Shown here piece by piece: positions 1 through 12,100 of a stretch of DNA of 64,000 nucleotides. The notes beneath the pieces are model-generated. The model was not told the DNA's origin, searched no databases, and saw nothing but the letters and a program-made list of their open reading frames with translations. The translations under genes were made by a program, and so were the position numbers. How positions within the stretch are numbered: the stretch's first letter is position 1; each line of letters starts with the position of its first letter. The stretch spans positions 1 to 64,000 of the forward strand of contig NOWV01000039.1 in assembly GCA_003344405.1 (NCBI GenBank), given 5' to 3'. The stretch is from Trichoplax sp. H2. Taxonomy: Eukaryota > Placozoa > Uniplacotomia > Trichoplacea.

Positions 1-131
1 GTAAAAGATGAAAGAAGATTGTGGGAATGCAGTGCGGCAATTTGTCATCGTCTGCCAGGTCGAGCGGTGCGAAACGGTACGGTACAGTATAGTAGTACGA
101 ACCGGTCCAGCCTCGATGTCTCCATACAGTA

Positions 132-186
132 GTACTGTACTGTACTGGATGTCCCTCATTGAGCATCATCCAGTACAGTACTGTAC
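132..186. repeat. Inverted repeat, 20-bp arms
   Basis: Arms at 132-151 and 167-186 are reverse complements with one mismatch, around a 15-base loop. The right arm itself contains the perfect palindrome GTACAGTACTGTAC at 173-186. Confidence 0.85.
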
Positions 187-264
187 AGACATCGGGCTCG
201 AGATGGACCAAACGTACCGTACCGTACCGTATCGTACCGTGATGACAGTCACTGGTCACTGTCT

Positions 265-293
265 ACTGTACACTCACTCAGTGAGTGTACAGT
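265..293. repeat. Perfect 29-bp palindrome
   Basis: ACTGTACACTCACT at 265-278, one C, then its exact reverse complement at 280-293. Written as RNA it would be a perfect 14-bp stem with almost no loop; as DNA it could form a cruciform. Confidence 0.9.
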
Positions 294-1339
294 GTCTAGT
301 GTCCAGTCTATTTTGGAACACGTGTGATTTCAGGCTCTACAGTGTACAGTAGAAGAGGTTTACAGTATACAGTACTGTACAGCACAAGAGTCAACAGTAC
401 TACACATGGTCGCGTATTCAATGAGAATGTGGCATGTGGCTGGACAGTGGTCAGATGTCAGCAACTGCCCAAATAGGGTACAGTACTTGTATTGTACAGT
501 GTACTGTACACTGTACACTGTACACTGTACTGTCAGCAGAAATGAATCATTCAACAAGTGCCTGCTGCCTGCTTTGAGTACTGTATGCCAAGCATAAATT
601 ACAGATTCTGGGGCGTGATACAGTAAATTGGATATTCCAATTTTGCATCAATTTGTACCAAATAGATGTACCAAATTGATCGCAAATCTACGTGTCGTGC
701 TACTAGTACGACCAGTAGACTAGGACTACTAGTACCACTAGTAGACTACTTACTAGTACCACCAGTAGAACCACCAGTAGACTACTTACTAGTACAGTAC
801 AGTGTACCACCAGTAGACTACAGTAGTACTCCTAGTACCAAGTACTGTAGACTAGTACTACTTGTACTGTACTGTACAGTACTGTACCACCAGTCTACAG
901 TACTACAGTACTACAGTACAGTATTATACTGTACTGTACGGTTGGCAATTTTCAACGCACCTTTTTATCGACTTGGAAATTTGGACAGTACTGTACAGTA
1001 CACTGTACTGTACGACTACTGTACTCAGTACTGTACAACCAAAATGATGAAATCGGCAGCTCCGACCCTACAGTACTGTACCGTACCTTACAGTGATATG
1101 TACTGTAGTCAACGGACTTTCAACTGTAGCTTGGGTCCACAACAGATACACGACATACAGTACACTACTGTCTACACTACTGTATGTGACATGCCAACTC
1201 AACCCTAGTATTGCCACTGTAGCCCCCTTTCGCCGACGGTAAGTAAACCTGCGACTCGCTTGGACTGCGATTGAAATCGCCATCTTGCTTCCATATTTCA
1301 TCTTATCTTTCCTGGTTTACAATCAACTAGCGAAAGAAC

Positions 1340-2200
1340 ATGGTACGAATTGAACCTGTGAAATGCTTCCATGCTATCAAGTTTGAACCGCTAAATTCAT
1401 TTTTGATTCATTTTATTACAGCTATATAATTCCAGAATTCTATCCAGTATCCTTCGTAATGGCCGCATCGCTGGCCTAATCAATGTAAGTCCATGGTGTT
1501 GGTACAGTACAAGGCAAATGTTGTCAAAATGTCTTCTGTCAACCAGATGCGTTACTAGCAGATTTGAGATAGTTCACTATTCTTTCTATATGTACAGTTG
1601 TATACCATCATCATTATCATGAATGACAACTTGTGCTGTTTGTTACCGTCAAATTCTCTTCAATTCAATATTAGGGAGCCCAGCGTCATCACTCAACTGG
1701 TGCACCTCTCGCTATTCGATCATTAGCCGCTCCAGTCCATGATAGGCAAAGTAAAAAATACATTTCAAATCATACATACCTTGACTACGATAAATAGCTT
1801 TTGGGGCTAACTCTTTTTTTGGATAGAATCCTATTTTCTGTCATATGAATATTGAATAATAATCGTTCATATGTCATTCTACTGCAATCTTAAAAAGATA
1901 TACAATCCAATCTTCTTTTCGCTAGACAATTTACAATGGGTTAGAAATTTACAAACAACCAGTATCAGACAGTCTGGTATGCCACAACTGGACGTCCCAA
2001 CTTTTATGCATCAATATGCCTCCTTTTGCCTCTGTCTTTACATATTACATGCCATCATAGCAAGGAAAGTCCTTCCCAGGTATTTGCAAGGTCAGAAAAT
2101 CCGACAATTCGCTGCTGCTAATGCAACTGCTGGAACTGTCGAAAATTCCCAGTCAGTTAAAAAAGGCATGGAAACTATGAAGAAGATTTTAGAGCAATAA
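1340..2200 (+). CDS. ATP8: Nuclear-encoded mitochondrial ATP synthase subunit 8 (probable)
   Basis: Four exons join in phase: 1340-1380, 1421-1484, 1675-1750, 1926-2200, giving 151 residues. Residues 79-151 (73 aa, the usual size of the family) begin MPQLDVPTFMHQY, the signature N-terminus of ATP8, which is MPQLD in many cnidarians and sponges. A moderately hydrophobic segment follows (about 90-105) and then a basic tail. Residues 1-78 are Arg/Ser/Ala-rich with no acidic run (for example NSRILSSILRNGR), as expected of a mitochondrial presequence; cleavage near IRQSG/MPQ is inferred. The product should sit in the Fo stator of complex V. The first intron would be only 40 bp with a weak GTTTGA donor, so the ATG at 1340 is the least certain part. 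A strong GTAAGT at 1239 suggests an upstream untranslated exon. Not proven without transcript data. Confidence 0.8.
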
Positions 2201-2353
2201 CAATTGTACTTCAATATATTGTACTTATAGTTACGTACTTTGCTAACGTTCTAGCTTTAGATCGTTACAGTCAATGCAAAATGTTTTTTCTAACTGTGCT
2301 TGATATTGTTATGATGTAAATCCTGCAAGGGATGCATTGCCCAAATGGGCCTT

Positions 2354-2359
2354 AATAAA
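2354..2359 (+). terminator. Polyadenylation signal AATAAA of ATP8
   Basis: Canonical AATAAA about 155 bases after the ATP8 stop codon. It is the first canonical hexamer seen downstream. Confidence 0.6.
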
Positions 2360-3012
2360 AAAGACAATCGATGAGTAAGAACTTCCCTTCGTGTAGTAGT
2401 TTGCTTAAATGGCTTAGTTCAAATTGTGGTATAATACTTCCAAACGTCAATATTAGTTATCTTTAACATTCCACTTTCTATGCAACTTTCTTACTCTTAT
2501 GGTTGCGTTACTGTGATATAATGCAGCAACCACAAAGTTGCAGACGATTTTCAGTGTTGTAAGTAATCGGTCGACTCGATACTCCACAGTAATGGCAATT
2601 TCAGTCCATACTATTGAGTACTTTCGATTTTTGTACTTGAACTAATGCATAGTAATATTTAAAGTACTGCAGCAATTCACCATTAAGAATTTGCATGGTT
2701 AAACTCTTCAAGTGGTAAAAGGTACCCTTTACATAATCACTAAAGGGGATCAATATCCAGCAATAAATAGTAACTTGTGGTTAAGTTTAAATAATAATAC
2801 TAAACGATGTATATTAGCAATAGGGTCCAATTTCCTATCAATATATCGTACAACAACTGCCGTGATAGTGTTGTATGCATTGCGTTGTATCGAGTATAGC
2901 AAAGCAGGTTTATTTCTTTCAGTAATAATGAATTATACAGTATTTACATCCCAACGAGATAATCATAATCTCATAACACATTTTTAGGACAAAAAGAACC
3001 AAATATTGTTTG
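2360..3012. other. Intergenic, convergent ATP8/KDM8 3' flanks
   Basis: No gene recognised. A 91-codon open frame at 2712-2987 (+) starts at a non-ATG codon, has no recognisable composition or motif and lies between two convergent 3' ends; it is probably chance. Confidence 0.6.
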
Positions 3013-5219
3013 TCACCACCAAAAACTAACAGAAAAACTAATATCCAAAGACCGCACATAATGCCAACAACGGGGCGGAATATAAAGTAATTGTCCTGGC
3101 TCTATGATGCATTCTAGATACTCAGCATTCGCGAAATTCGGATAATTTTCAAAATTAGGAAATTCCACATCCACCTGCAATACAATACTTAGCAGTTAGT
3201 TTGGTAACTAATTAGTCAAAATTTTTTTACAAATCAATCGGAAGTATTTTATTTGAGCAGATCAATGTCTAACCTGACTAGTATTTGATAACAGCTTAGT
3301 AGGATATGGATACACATTCTCAGATTCATGCTCAGGATACAAACGTATGTACTTTCTACCCATAACCTATCAATGCGCATATATCTTCATCAGTAACAGC
3401 ACAAAAATTATAGAGTAACTGCAATAACTACACGTATACGAGTAGAATAAATTAATGACATAGCTTAGCCACAGCTGCCATCTACGTAAATACAATAAAG
3501 AGCAAAAAAATGGAATAACCTGAGCGAATAAATTATGATATGGATCATGATGAAGCGGAGAAATTGTGCCTTGAGGCCCAAACCAAGCATTTGTTAAAAC
3601 TGTTGCATCTACGTCGTCGTTGTTGTCGTCAATAATGCAACAATAATCTGGAACACAGATGTCTGTTCTTAGTTCTGGAATCTGCGCTTAGTCATAGATA
3701 TGAATTTATAAGAAACAATTTTTGGTAACTTAGCATTAAATAGTGTTCAAGTAGAAGATATAGAAATTAGTAGATCCTATTTCGTGTTTGAAGTATAGAA
3801 TAAATATTACTAGTAGATTAAAATCAATCAATTAGCCCAGTAATAATCCAATAATATATAGAGCAATAAACGCAAGTTGATGGCATAGTCTAGTGCTTTA
3901 ATGATATGTTTAAATATGCTAAGTGCTGTAAATTGAAATTTATTGAATATTTTTGTGACGACCTGTTCAAAAAGTTGATGTTGTGCAAGATAACCGGATT
4001 CCTGATTGGATTCCTACATATGTTGATTTTGTTGAAATAATTAACATCTTAATGTTTTATTATCAGAAAAGATACCCTATACTATATCAATAAATTATTG
4101 CTACTAGAGTGAAAATTTTTAAAACAATTACAAACCATAGTAATGAACTCATCGATAAACTTAGATAATGGCATCAGCTTTTGCGTCCAACTATCGTCAG
4201 TATATCTAGTTCCGATTTCAATTGGCACTGTCCTATGGCCAGCAATATCTTTTAAGCGTTGTATGCTTAATATTGCCATTTAGAAATAAAAAATTTCTAT
4301 GGTTATAGAGCATTTACTTTAAACTCTATAAAAATAACTGTTTGGATTCTTTACCTCCATCTTCTAGCTCCTAAAGCCGGCCAATGATCAATAACATCAG
4401 TTAGTATTACAGGCTCCTTCGTACAGAAATAATGTTTTCTAAAGTAGTCCAACGAAGGACAACTTAATTGTGTAATTTGCCTTTGAGGATCGACTGCAAC
4501 GTGCTTTCTCCTTTTATATCGATCTAAATAACTCTGCGTCAACAGAAATTGAGGTTAGCAGAATTAGTAGCTAACAGAAGAAATTCCAATAAACACAATA
4601 TCCCACGATGCATCAGATATTCTTAAAGTCGAAATGAAGTCAATTTCATTAATTATAGGACAACAACAAAAGTAGTATAACTTATACTCGAAACGATTGG
4701 TATATTCTAAGTTAAATGCATCATATTTACATCATCACTATCGTCATTACGGTGATGATCACCAGCATTAGCAAGAGCGTCATCAATGCTCGTAGTCTGT
4801 TTGCATGGATGTATGCGTGCGGCGGCTGCTGATATAATATCGTTCAAGATATTATCTAATATCGGAGCACCCATAAGCAGGCCATAATCTGAAGCATGTA
4901 TGCACTGTTCCAACTTTCCCATAGCATAGTAGGCTGCAGCTTTATAAATTGCTCCATAAGTATAAACCTTTCTCCATATCACAGGTACTTCCTTCCAATC
5001 ACCAGTATTGAGCATTTCCCAGACAATATCAAGAACACATTGGGCTAGTTGTAAACAACTCTCGAAACGTTCCTCTTTAAAACGTTGCGAGCATATCAAC
5101 AGGATATCCAATATTCTTTGTCCGCCATAATCCGTTACATTTTTGAACTTGTTAATAGTAATTTCTATCTCCTTATCATCTTGCAATCGATGGAAAATTT
5201 GCTTCGGTAATGCCGACAT
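3013..5219 (-). CDS. KDM8: KDM8/JMJD5, JmjC-domain 2-oxoglutarate oxygenase
   Basis: Seven exons on the minus strand join without a phase break: 4731-5219, 4355-4533, 4136-4265, 3963-4013, 3520-3681, 3274-3366, 3013-3174. They give 421 residues, against 416 in human KDM8. The N-terminal helical region matches the family ([15 protein letters not shown], about 120-135). The JmjC part carries [53 protein letters not shown] and [10 protein letters not shown], and it ends SFSVSFWW. The Fe(II) triad is visible as His327, Asp329 and His406. Family members are Fe(II)/2-oxoglutarate enzymes of nucleus and cytosol, reported as arginyl hydroxylases or histone-tail processing enzymes; which activity applies here cannot be read from sequence. 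A 48-bp in-phase exon candidate at 5314-5361 and readthrough to 5240 could extend the N-terminus, but no upstream ATG exon was found, so Met at 5219 is used. Confidence 0.95.
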
Positions 5220-5361
5220 AACGAATTTTGGATGCTTAATCTTACAGTCAGGCCAATTTATGGTAAAAACTTTTAAACTTTTATGCGACCTGGACTCAAG
5301 CGTCTAAACTTACTGTCGGATTACTGTTTTGTACGTTAGCAAGGTCATTCTGTAGTTCTAC

Positions 5362-7152
5362 CTGTATGCATAAACAGTAGAGTATAATATTTGGCAAAGT
5401 TCAATCATTCTGAAAGTAACCATCAGAAGTTTAAGAACCGATTGCTATATAATATTCCCTAGAGGTGCCAAATCTGGATTTAAAGTCGCTGGCACTGGAA
5501 ACAAACTACCCTTCCTATACAAGTCTACATTATAGCTCAAACTACTGGGATGGTGAGAGGTGACAATATGAGCATTGCCCCTTAGGCATTAATCCCTTAA
5601 AAGTACTATATTTTCTTACTCTGTTTCACGGTATCATACTGTAAGCAATACAATGTTCTGGATTTGGAAATCTATAATTCCGTAGCAATTCGATCTGTAT
5701 GTAATCATCTATATGCTATCAAGCAAATGCTGGACAATGTTTATGATTTTGCTTTATAGAAAGGTTCTACCTGCCTTTTTGTTGTTTCATTGTGAATTTA
5801 TCAGCAGAGTAGTCCCTTTCTGTACTTACTTAGAGGCTAAAATCGGGAGTATCTGATTTAGTTTGCTTACTGGTGCATTGTAACAGTATTCAAATTTTAG
5901 CTGTAGGAATGAAATTGCTCCATTTATGCCATTAAGGTACTGCAGTAGTTTACATGGAATTATGATCACTATTCGCGGATTCTATTCAACAGTAGTACAC
6001 GTACGATGTTGTACATTATACTATCACAAATACAGTACCTTTATGTGACATTGCTAATTAATAGATTGCTAAATTCTCCCCAGGCTAGTTCCGGTGTTCA
6101 GCATGCAGCAAGTCTGTGTTGTATCATTCGAGCAGGATATAATATTGTAGATATTCACATACTTGAACGCGTTATACTGTACACTATATACTAAGAATTA
6201 ATCGTTTTGTATGATTTTAACCATGAGACTTGCTTAAAATTTCAATTATTATTATTATCCCACTTTCCTGCATAATAATACACTGTGCTCATTTCCGGAC
6301 TCTGAAAGCATCCAATTCAGTTTTTATTTTATGCTTATCAATATATAATTAGTATGCAGAGAGCATCATCTAAAGCTAGAACATTATAACAATTCTATAT
6401 CCTATTTACAATGATTGCTGCATAAACTTCGGCGCATAAAAATAATACTTGCAATTTTGAAAATTTTACGACCTAAAATGATTTACCAGCACGGTTATAT
6501 GAGAATTCACACACTACAGATTCTATATAAAACTATAACTCCGTAGCGTTCATTGTAATGGTCTGCTGTTCCATGCAAAGCAATAAAACTATACCACCCA
6601 TCAATAATATAGTCAATTAATACAGACTTATTAGAACAAAATTAAAATCTAATTACAGCCCAGCAATTGAAAATAACTTAATCCATGCTTTACAAACGTT
6701 ATTATATTAGCGAAAATAACGAAAGAGCAGTACTATTATTCCTAATTTTTGGCTTAATTTATACATTCTAGCCAGGTATCATAGCTTATGAAAGAAATTT
6801 TGACACAGATTAATCATTATTATAAAACAAAATTTGCATATTAGAACTGTCAATCACGAACATGATAATTCAATTTTAGTATAACTTAACATCTCCAAAG
6901 TTATAAATTTCAATTTTATCCAAATAGAACGGATTCATATTATTTCCATGCAAGCCATCCTGGTTCAAGTTGTATTATTAAGCCATGACTAGGTTAATTT
7001 TCGCTCTTAAATAGCACTGAATCATGTGAATTGAATTGCATTTATAGCAATGTTTCATATTCGGCATGTCTAGAAAATTATCGAAGGATTTAATATCAGT
7101 TTCTGAACTATTTAGCACATTCGTCAATGTGAATATTCCTGCATGGTGTCAC
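5362..7152. other. Intergenic between KDM8 and the first AGPAT gene
   Basis: AT-rich, with scattered stops in all frames. The 62-codon frame at 6006-6194 has no recognisable features. It holds the probable KDM8 promoter on the left and AGPAT 3' sequence on the right. I see no RNA gene or repeat. Confidence 0.5.
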
Positions 7153-8600
7153 TTACATATTATCATCTGATTCTTGTAGGACTTCCAGCATCTTTTGTCG
7201 CGTACTTTCGGCCAGACTTCCAGTATCATCTAAGCTTAATCCTTCCGTGTCGATTGGATCCAAGACCGTCACATACATGTTACCTTCTATTTTGTGGATA
7301 TTAATAGATACACAGCACTTTAAATTATAACTAATAATTATAATGAGACTTTTATAGTCCATACAAATCATAAATCAACAAGTATGTACTAGAATCATAC
7401 AGGGTAACAAAATCTTACATGTACTATATAAAGATGTATGACATACAGATACTGATTACACTTAACCTCGTCTCAACTTCTTTTCCTTTCGATTATAGAA
7501 TTGCTCATAAGGTCGGATTACAACGGGCACAATAGGTATCTGTTGCATAGGCCAAACCACACATTAAAAAGGCAACTTTATTCATCAATCACGAGTAGCG
7601 CAATGCCTTTATCGCCGTTTGTTAACGATTTCTACTCGTTACAACGAATTAACTATATATACAGTACTATACTACTCGTACACCCTATATAATTATGGCT
7701 CAATATCAATAAGTCATTTCCTGTACAGCACTGTAAAGGATGGTTCTGCAGAATTGCCATCAATGCGCTATTACTATAAGACTGTAAAACATTTGCAGTG
7801 AAGTGAAATAGAGTACATACATATTTAGCGTTGTATAGTACCTGTGCTCTAAGAGCTATGTGAAAAGCTCCTTTTTTAAACGGTAACATTCCTTTACCAG
7901 TTTGATTTCTCTTCCCTTCTGGGAATACCCATAAATTAAACTGTATAAAATAGTACATATTTTTTAGTCATCTTTTTGCTAACGTATTATAAATACAATT
8001 TAAGCAATTTCGTTAGCATCCAGAAAGAGTTGGACTGCAAACTGGGCCTAATCTACTACGAATCTAAAACGATATTCAATATTTACTGACCGATTTCTTT
8101 TTCATTTCTTGTATAACTTTATTTAGAGTTTCTACAGCACTGGCGTGATCTCCACGATCAACGAAAACGGTATGGGTAAGCCATGCTGCTTGTCCGATTA
8201 TTGGTGTATAGAGTAATTCTTTCTTAGCTACAGCAACCGTTTTTGGTGGAACAATTCGAAGCAATGGATAAAGATCTAGCGAACTTTGATGGTTGCAAAC
8301 GATTATATAAGGGCTTTGACATTGCTTGAAGTGTTGCAAACCGCGAGCCTTAACCTTTATATTTAATATTGGTTTAAGTAACCACAATAACGGAATACCA
8401 AAGAACTTTGATATATAATAACTGTTTAAATTACGAGGATATACTAGAGCGATGATCGATACAACATTGGCTAGAATTATAACGATTAGGGTAAAACATC
8501 CGAGTCTGACGTAAAAACGTACTGCGCTGGATAGCCAATACATTGCTGTAACAATTAGCAAAATAGTTACGGCTACGTAGTAGAAATTACTATCGCCCAT
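7153..8600 (-). CDS. AGPAT: 1-acyl-sn-glycerol-3-phosphate acyltransferase, copy A
   Basis: Four minus-strand exons, 8091-8600, 7842-7940, 7467-7539 and 7153-7286, join in phase to 271 residues. The family (AGPAT1/2 type) acylates lysophosphatidic acid to phosphatidic acid in the ER membrane. Two hydrophobic segments lie at about 8-24 and 35-54. The acyltransferase motifs are NHQSSLD at 103-109 (catalytic His104, Asp109), VFVDR at 145-149, FPEGKRN at 176-182 and the PIVPVV strand in exon 3. The Met at 8598-8600 is chosen because it aligns with the start of the neighbouring paralogue; an in-frame Met 30 codons upstream is possible. Oddity: the usual EGTR of motif III reads EGKR here. It is a tandem paralogue of the gene at 12527-14306, with the same intron positions and phases. 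Confidence 0.93.
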
Positions 8601-8820
8601 ACTAATCGCAAGTATTAAGCAGCTCCTTTCGAGATAGTAAACCCAATTGTAAATATCTGTGCGTCCAGCTTGTAAACTTTTTACGGTCAAATTGGGATTT
8701 TGATCAACAGTTTAGACGTTTCGACTTTAGGCCGTCTCATCGAATTGATAGAATTAAACTAGACAGCGAAACACTATGATCAGTATCAGCAATGCAATGC
8801 AAACAGTAAACAATATAGGA

Positions 8821-9126
8821 TACAATCTGATACAATTGGAACAAAAATTGTTATAGCTAATTGATGTCCAATGCATTCTACAAGGGTGACATTATTTTTG
8901 TTTCATTATTATATTAAATACAAATAGGGAGCAGAATATTTGTCTATTTGATTACCTTTTTCTCCTTCCTATATACAACCTGATACAATTGGAACAAAAA
9001 TTGTTATAGCCAATTGATGTCCGATGCAGTCTAAAAGGGTGACATTATTTTTGTTTCATTTTTATATTAAATAGGAATAGGGAGCAGAATATTTGTCTAT
9101 TTGATCACCTTTTTCTCCCTCCTATA
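8821..9126. repeat. Two tandem copies of a 153-bp unit
   Basis: Copy 1 is 8821-8973 and copy 2 is 8974 to about 9126, with a handful of differences. Both contain GATACAATTGGAACAAAAAT near the start and end in a CCTTTTTCTCC tract. It lies upstream of AGPAT copy A. No coding potential. Confidence 0.9.
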
Positions 9127-12100
9127 TTGTAAAGTACGTTAATGTTGCTATATTGCTGAATCCATCCACTGTACACTATACCGTGAAACACTGCAACATC
9201 AGGTGATCTAGACGTTCATTTACCGTTCTGTATAATGTATATTGGACAGTGTCCACGATTTCTTAAGAGGGAAATTCTACAATTCCCTTCAAGTGTCAAC
9301 ATAGAGGTAAACGTAAAATCTCTGTTTACCTCGATGTTCTAAACCAGGCATACCGAAGATAGTATGGCTTATATTATGAGTCATAGAGATAGTGAAGATA
9401 GTATCGCTTATATTATGAGTCATGGAGATAGCGAAGACAGTATGGCTGATATTATGAGTCATGGAGATCGTGAAGAGAGTATGGCCCATATTATGAGTCA
9501 TGGACTATTAGATGCACCGCAATTTAGTAGTCCTTGACTCAAGTACAGTACAGTGTCATCAAGTGCGATTCTTACACAGCTTTAAATGGGAATGCGATAT
9601 TATACACAGCACTGGAGTAATTAATTAAAGTGAGCACAAAAAAATTACATGTATAGTGCATGGAGCTGAAAAATTAGGCTTCCTATTTTTTCCTACTTTA
9701 TTCTTTCTTATTGGATGACCTACACCAAATATTATTTAAAAATATGCATCTGAGAACTAATAACGTGTACTGTACAGTGAGCTAAGTTAAGCTTTTCCCC
9801 CAACACACTAGGACGAGCATTTACTCTATTGTACACCTATAAATATAATGCTCTACAGTATATCGCTTAGAGCTGGATATGCAATTCGGATCCAGCTAGA
9901 TGTAAATCAAGCTACCGTTATTTACAGAAATTACAGTTAATTTATCCAAAATAATTGCATTAATTCTTCCATTGCACATTATTTATTATTATCATAATTG
10001 CTGTACTGTAGTTGATTTTCAACAATTTCAACTCTTCACTAATTATAATCACACTGAAGTTATTACTAAATTTTCGAAGAAATTGGAGTAGATGAGTGCT
10101 CTACAAACATCATCACTTTAATATACTCTATTGGGGTATTGCATAATGAAATATAGGTTGCAATAAGAAATTAACCAGAGTTGCCTTGTAAAGGACCTAG
10201 CTAATAGTACCGACGCATGGCCGTCCTTACTAAAAATGATTGACTTATAGGAATCAATTTTCATCTTGCAATCTTACCGCATTGTAGACGGGTTATAAAC
10301 ATACAGTAGCTGGTTACGACAATAATGACTTGAATTAGCATTTAGGCTTTGAAATCATTTCAATTTGCTATGAACAAAAAACTGGGTATTAAGTATCTTA
10401 AAAGCTATAAAATATTCTTTTTCCCCTTTTAATTCAACTTAAAGAGTACCTAATGAAACGCTTGCTAACCGATCGATAAATCAAAGGTATAAGATGAATA
10501 TCGATTAACAATTATATTACCATACCTGCAAATTAAATCAACTCATACCTTTTCCTAGTAGCCCATAATGTATAATATAAAATAAAATCGACTTCAAATC
10601 AAATGTTATTTTTAGATACGTAGTATGCATGCAGCTTAGTCAATCGTACAAGATCTTAACCATAAACGAATGAAAGGTGCCATAAATATTTATAAAGATT
10701 TCTTAAAAATAACTAACTGTAAGGGATTGAAATCATATATCAAACGATCTCAATGCATAGAAATTCCTAGTACAATTGGTCTACGGCTAAATTCTGGTAT
10801 CAGAATTAAAGAATAACAAAGCCAAGACTATGGAATTAAGTACTATAATTAAGAATGAGCCTTTCTGAACTGGCAAATAATTATGATGAATGATAAACAA
10901 TATTTATATCGGACAAAAAAATAAAAACAAACATCCGTATATAAATAAATACATATTTAAGATAAGAAAATTATTCAACTAAAATATCTTCAAGCCTGGT
11001 TATTCTTGCTTACGTTCGTACCGTAATTTCGTATATACTTACAATGTACGAATAACGACTTATGAACTACCGTTAAACTTTAGATAGTCTTTTATGTCGC
11101 GTAATAATGCAGCAATTACCAACTTTATGTAGTCTCTGTAAGAGGAATGTCTAATGTTGTAGAGCACACTACTATTAATACTAGAATACATTCCACTCGA
11201 TGTAACAGTACCGTATCATCCAGGTATAGGTAGAACGTACCTGCGGAATTATACTGTTTTGCTACTACTTCCGAAGATCATATCAGCTTGTACATTTATA
11301 CGATCTCGGACTTGGCCCAGAGTAAGCATCATTATTTAACCTGATTTATATGCGTTACTATTGTTTCAGAGCAGTTACTGTAATAGCTTACTAAATGTAG
11401 ATACCATACACTACGCGCCGTGTTATTGATATAATATGCTGAATTAATAATTTGAAGTGAAAATATTTTAATAATGCAAATAGAATTTGTAAGAAAAAGC
11501 TGTAAAAACTTTGCTAAGTTGCATTACGCTCAGCAAACGTACGTTATTACATATTTATATGTATAGCAACGTAACGTAGATCCGTATCTCCAACTGAGGT
11601 GAGTGAAATATCTATCCGGAGATTTCTAATGTGGCATACAAGTAACAATGAAAAAGTATCAACAGCTTAAAAAATAATCGCGAATTTACGACTGTTAAAT
11701 TCTATTTAGTAACTGGCAGAATCCTATAAATTAAATTAAATTTCTGGAATCACTCTATACAATACTGCATATATAAATATACAAAAAGATTCTATGCTAA
11801 AACGCCGTATGTGTTAAGAAATCTCGATTACTAGATGAATTCACCAATTTGCTAGATCATGGCAAAGCACAATCTCAATATATTTGCAATATTCTACGAC
11901 AGTCAAATAGCGTACAAATGGGGTAATATTAACAACCCAAGGGTCAGAATTTATTTCCTGTATTGCCCGTAATTATATTATAGTACAATTACAGAACAAA
12001 ATAAAATCGCCATTAATTTCTGATTCATCAAGCACAAAAATAAAAATTCTATTCAATTTAAATCAGACTGAAAATCTTTAGCGTTGACATAAAATTGATA

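Larger units (their letters stand above)
1..1210. repeat. TAC(A/T)GTAC-rich hairpin-prone repeat domain
   Basis: The whole stretch is dominated by overlapping short words of the type GTACTGTAC, TACAGTAC, CACTGTAC and, from about 700, ACTAGTAC and CCACCAGTAGAC. Many are palindromes, so perfect and near-perfect inverted repeats are frequent (two are listed separately). Base composition is less AT-rich than the rest of the window. Long open frames occur on both strands, but they are side effects of the repeat words containing few stops; none resembles a protein. The density falls abruptly at about 1210, just before the ATP8 gene. Isolated words of the same family recur at about 7663, 9541, 15078, 25487 and 34310. 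Function unknown. Confidence 0.85.

Noticed and set aside
8-1208. Open frames of 114 and 180 codons in the GTAC-rich domain
   Set aside because: Both follow from stop-poor repeat words, overlap other frames of similar length on both strands and have no protein-like composition.
1-1210. CRISPR-like or regular tandem array
   Set aside because: The words are irregularly spaced and no constant repeat/spacer pattern exists; the host is an animal.
2712-2987. 91-codon open frame downstream of ATP8
   Set aside because: Non-ATG start, no recognisable motif, lies between convergent 3' ends.
4351-4542. Separate small gene starting at 4542 (-)
   Set aside because: It is exon 2 of KDM8; its apparent start lies in the intron acceptor.
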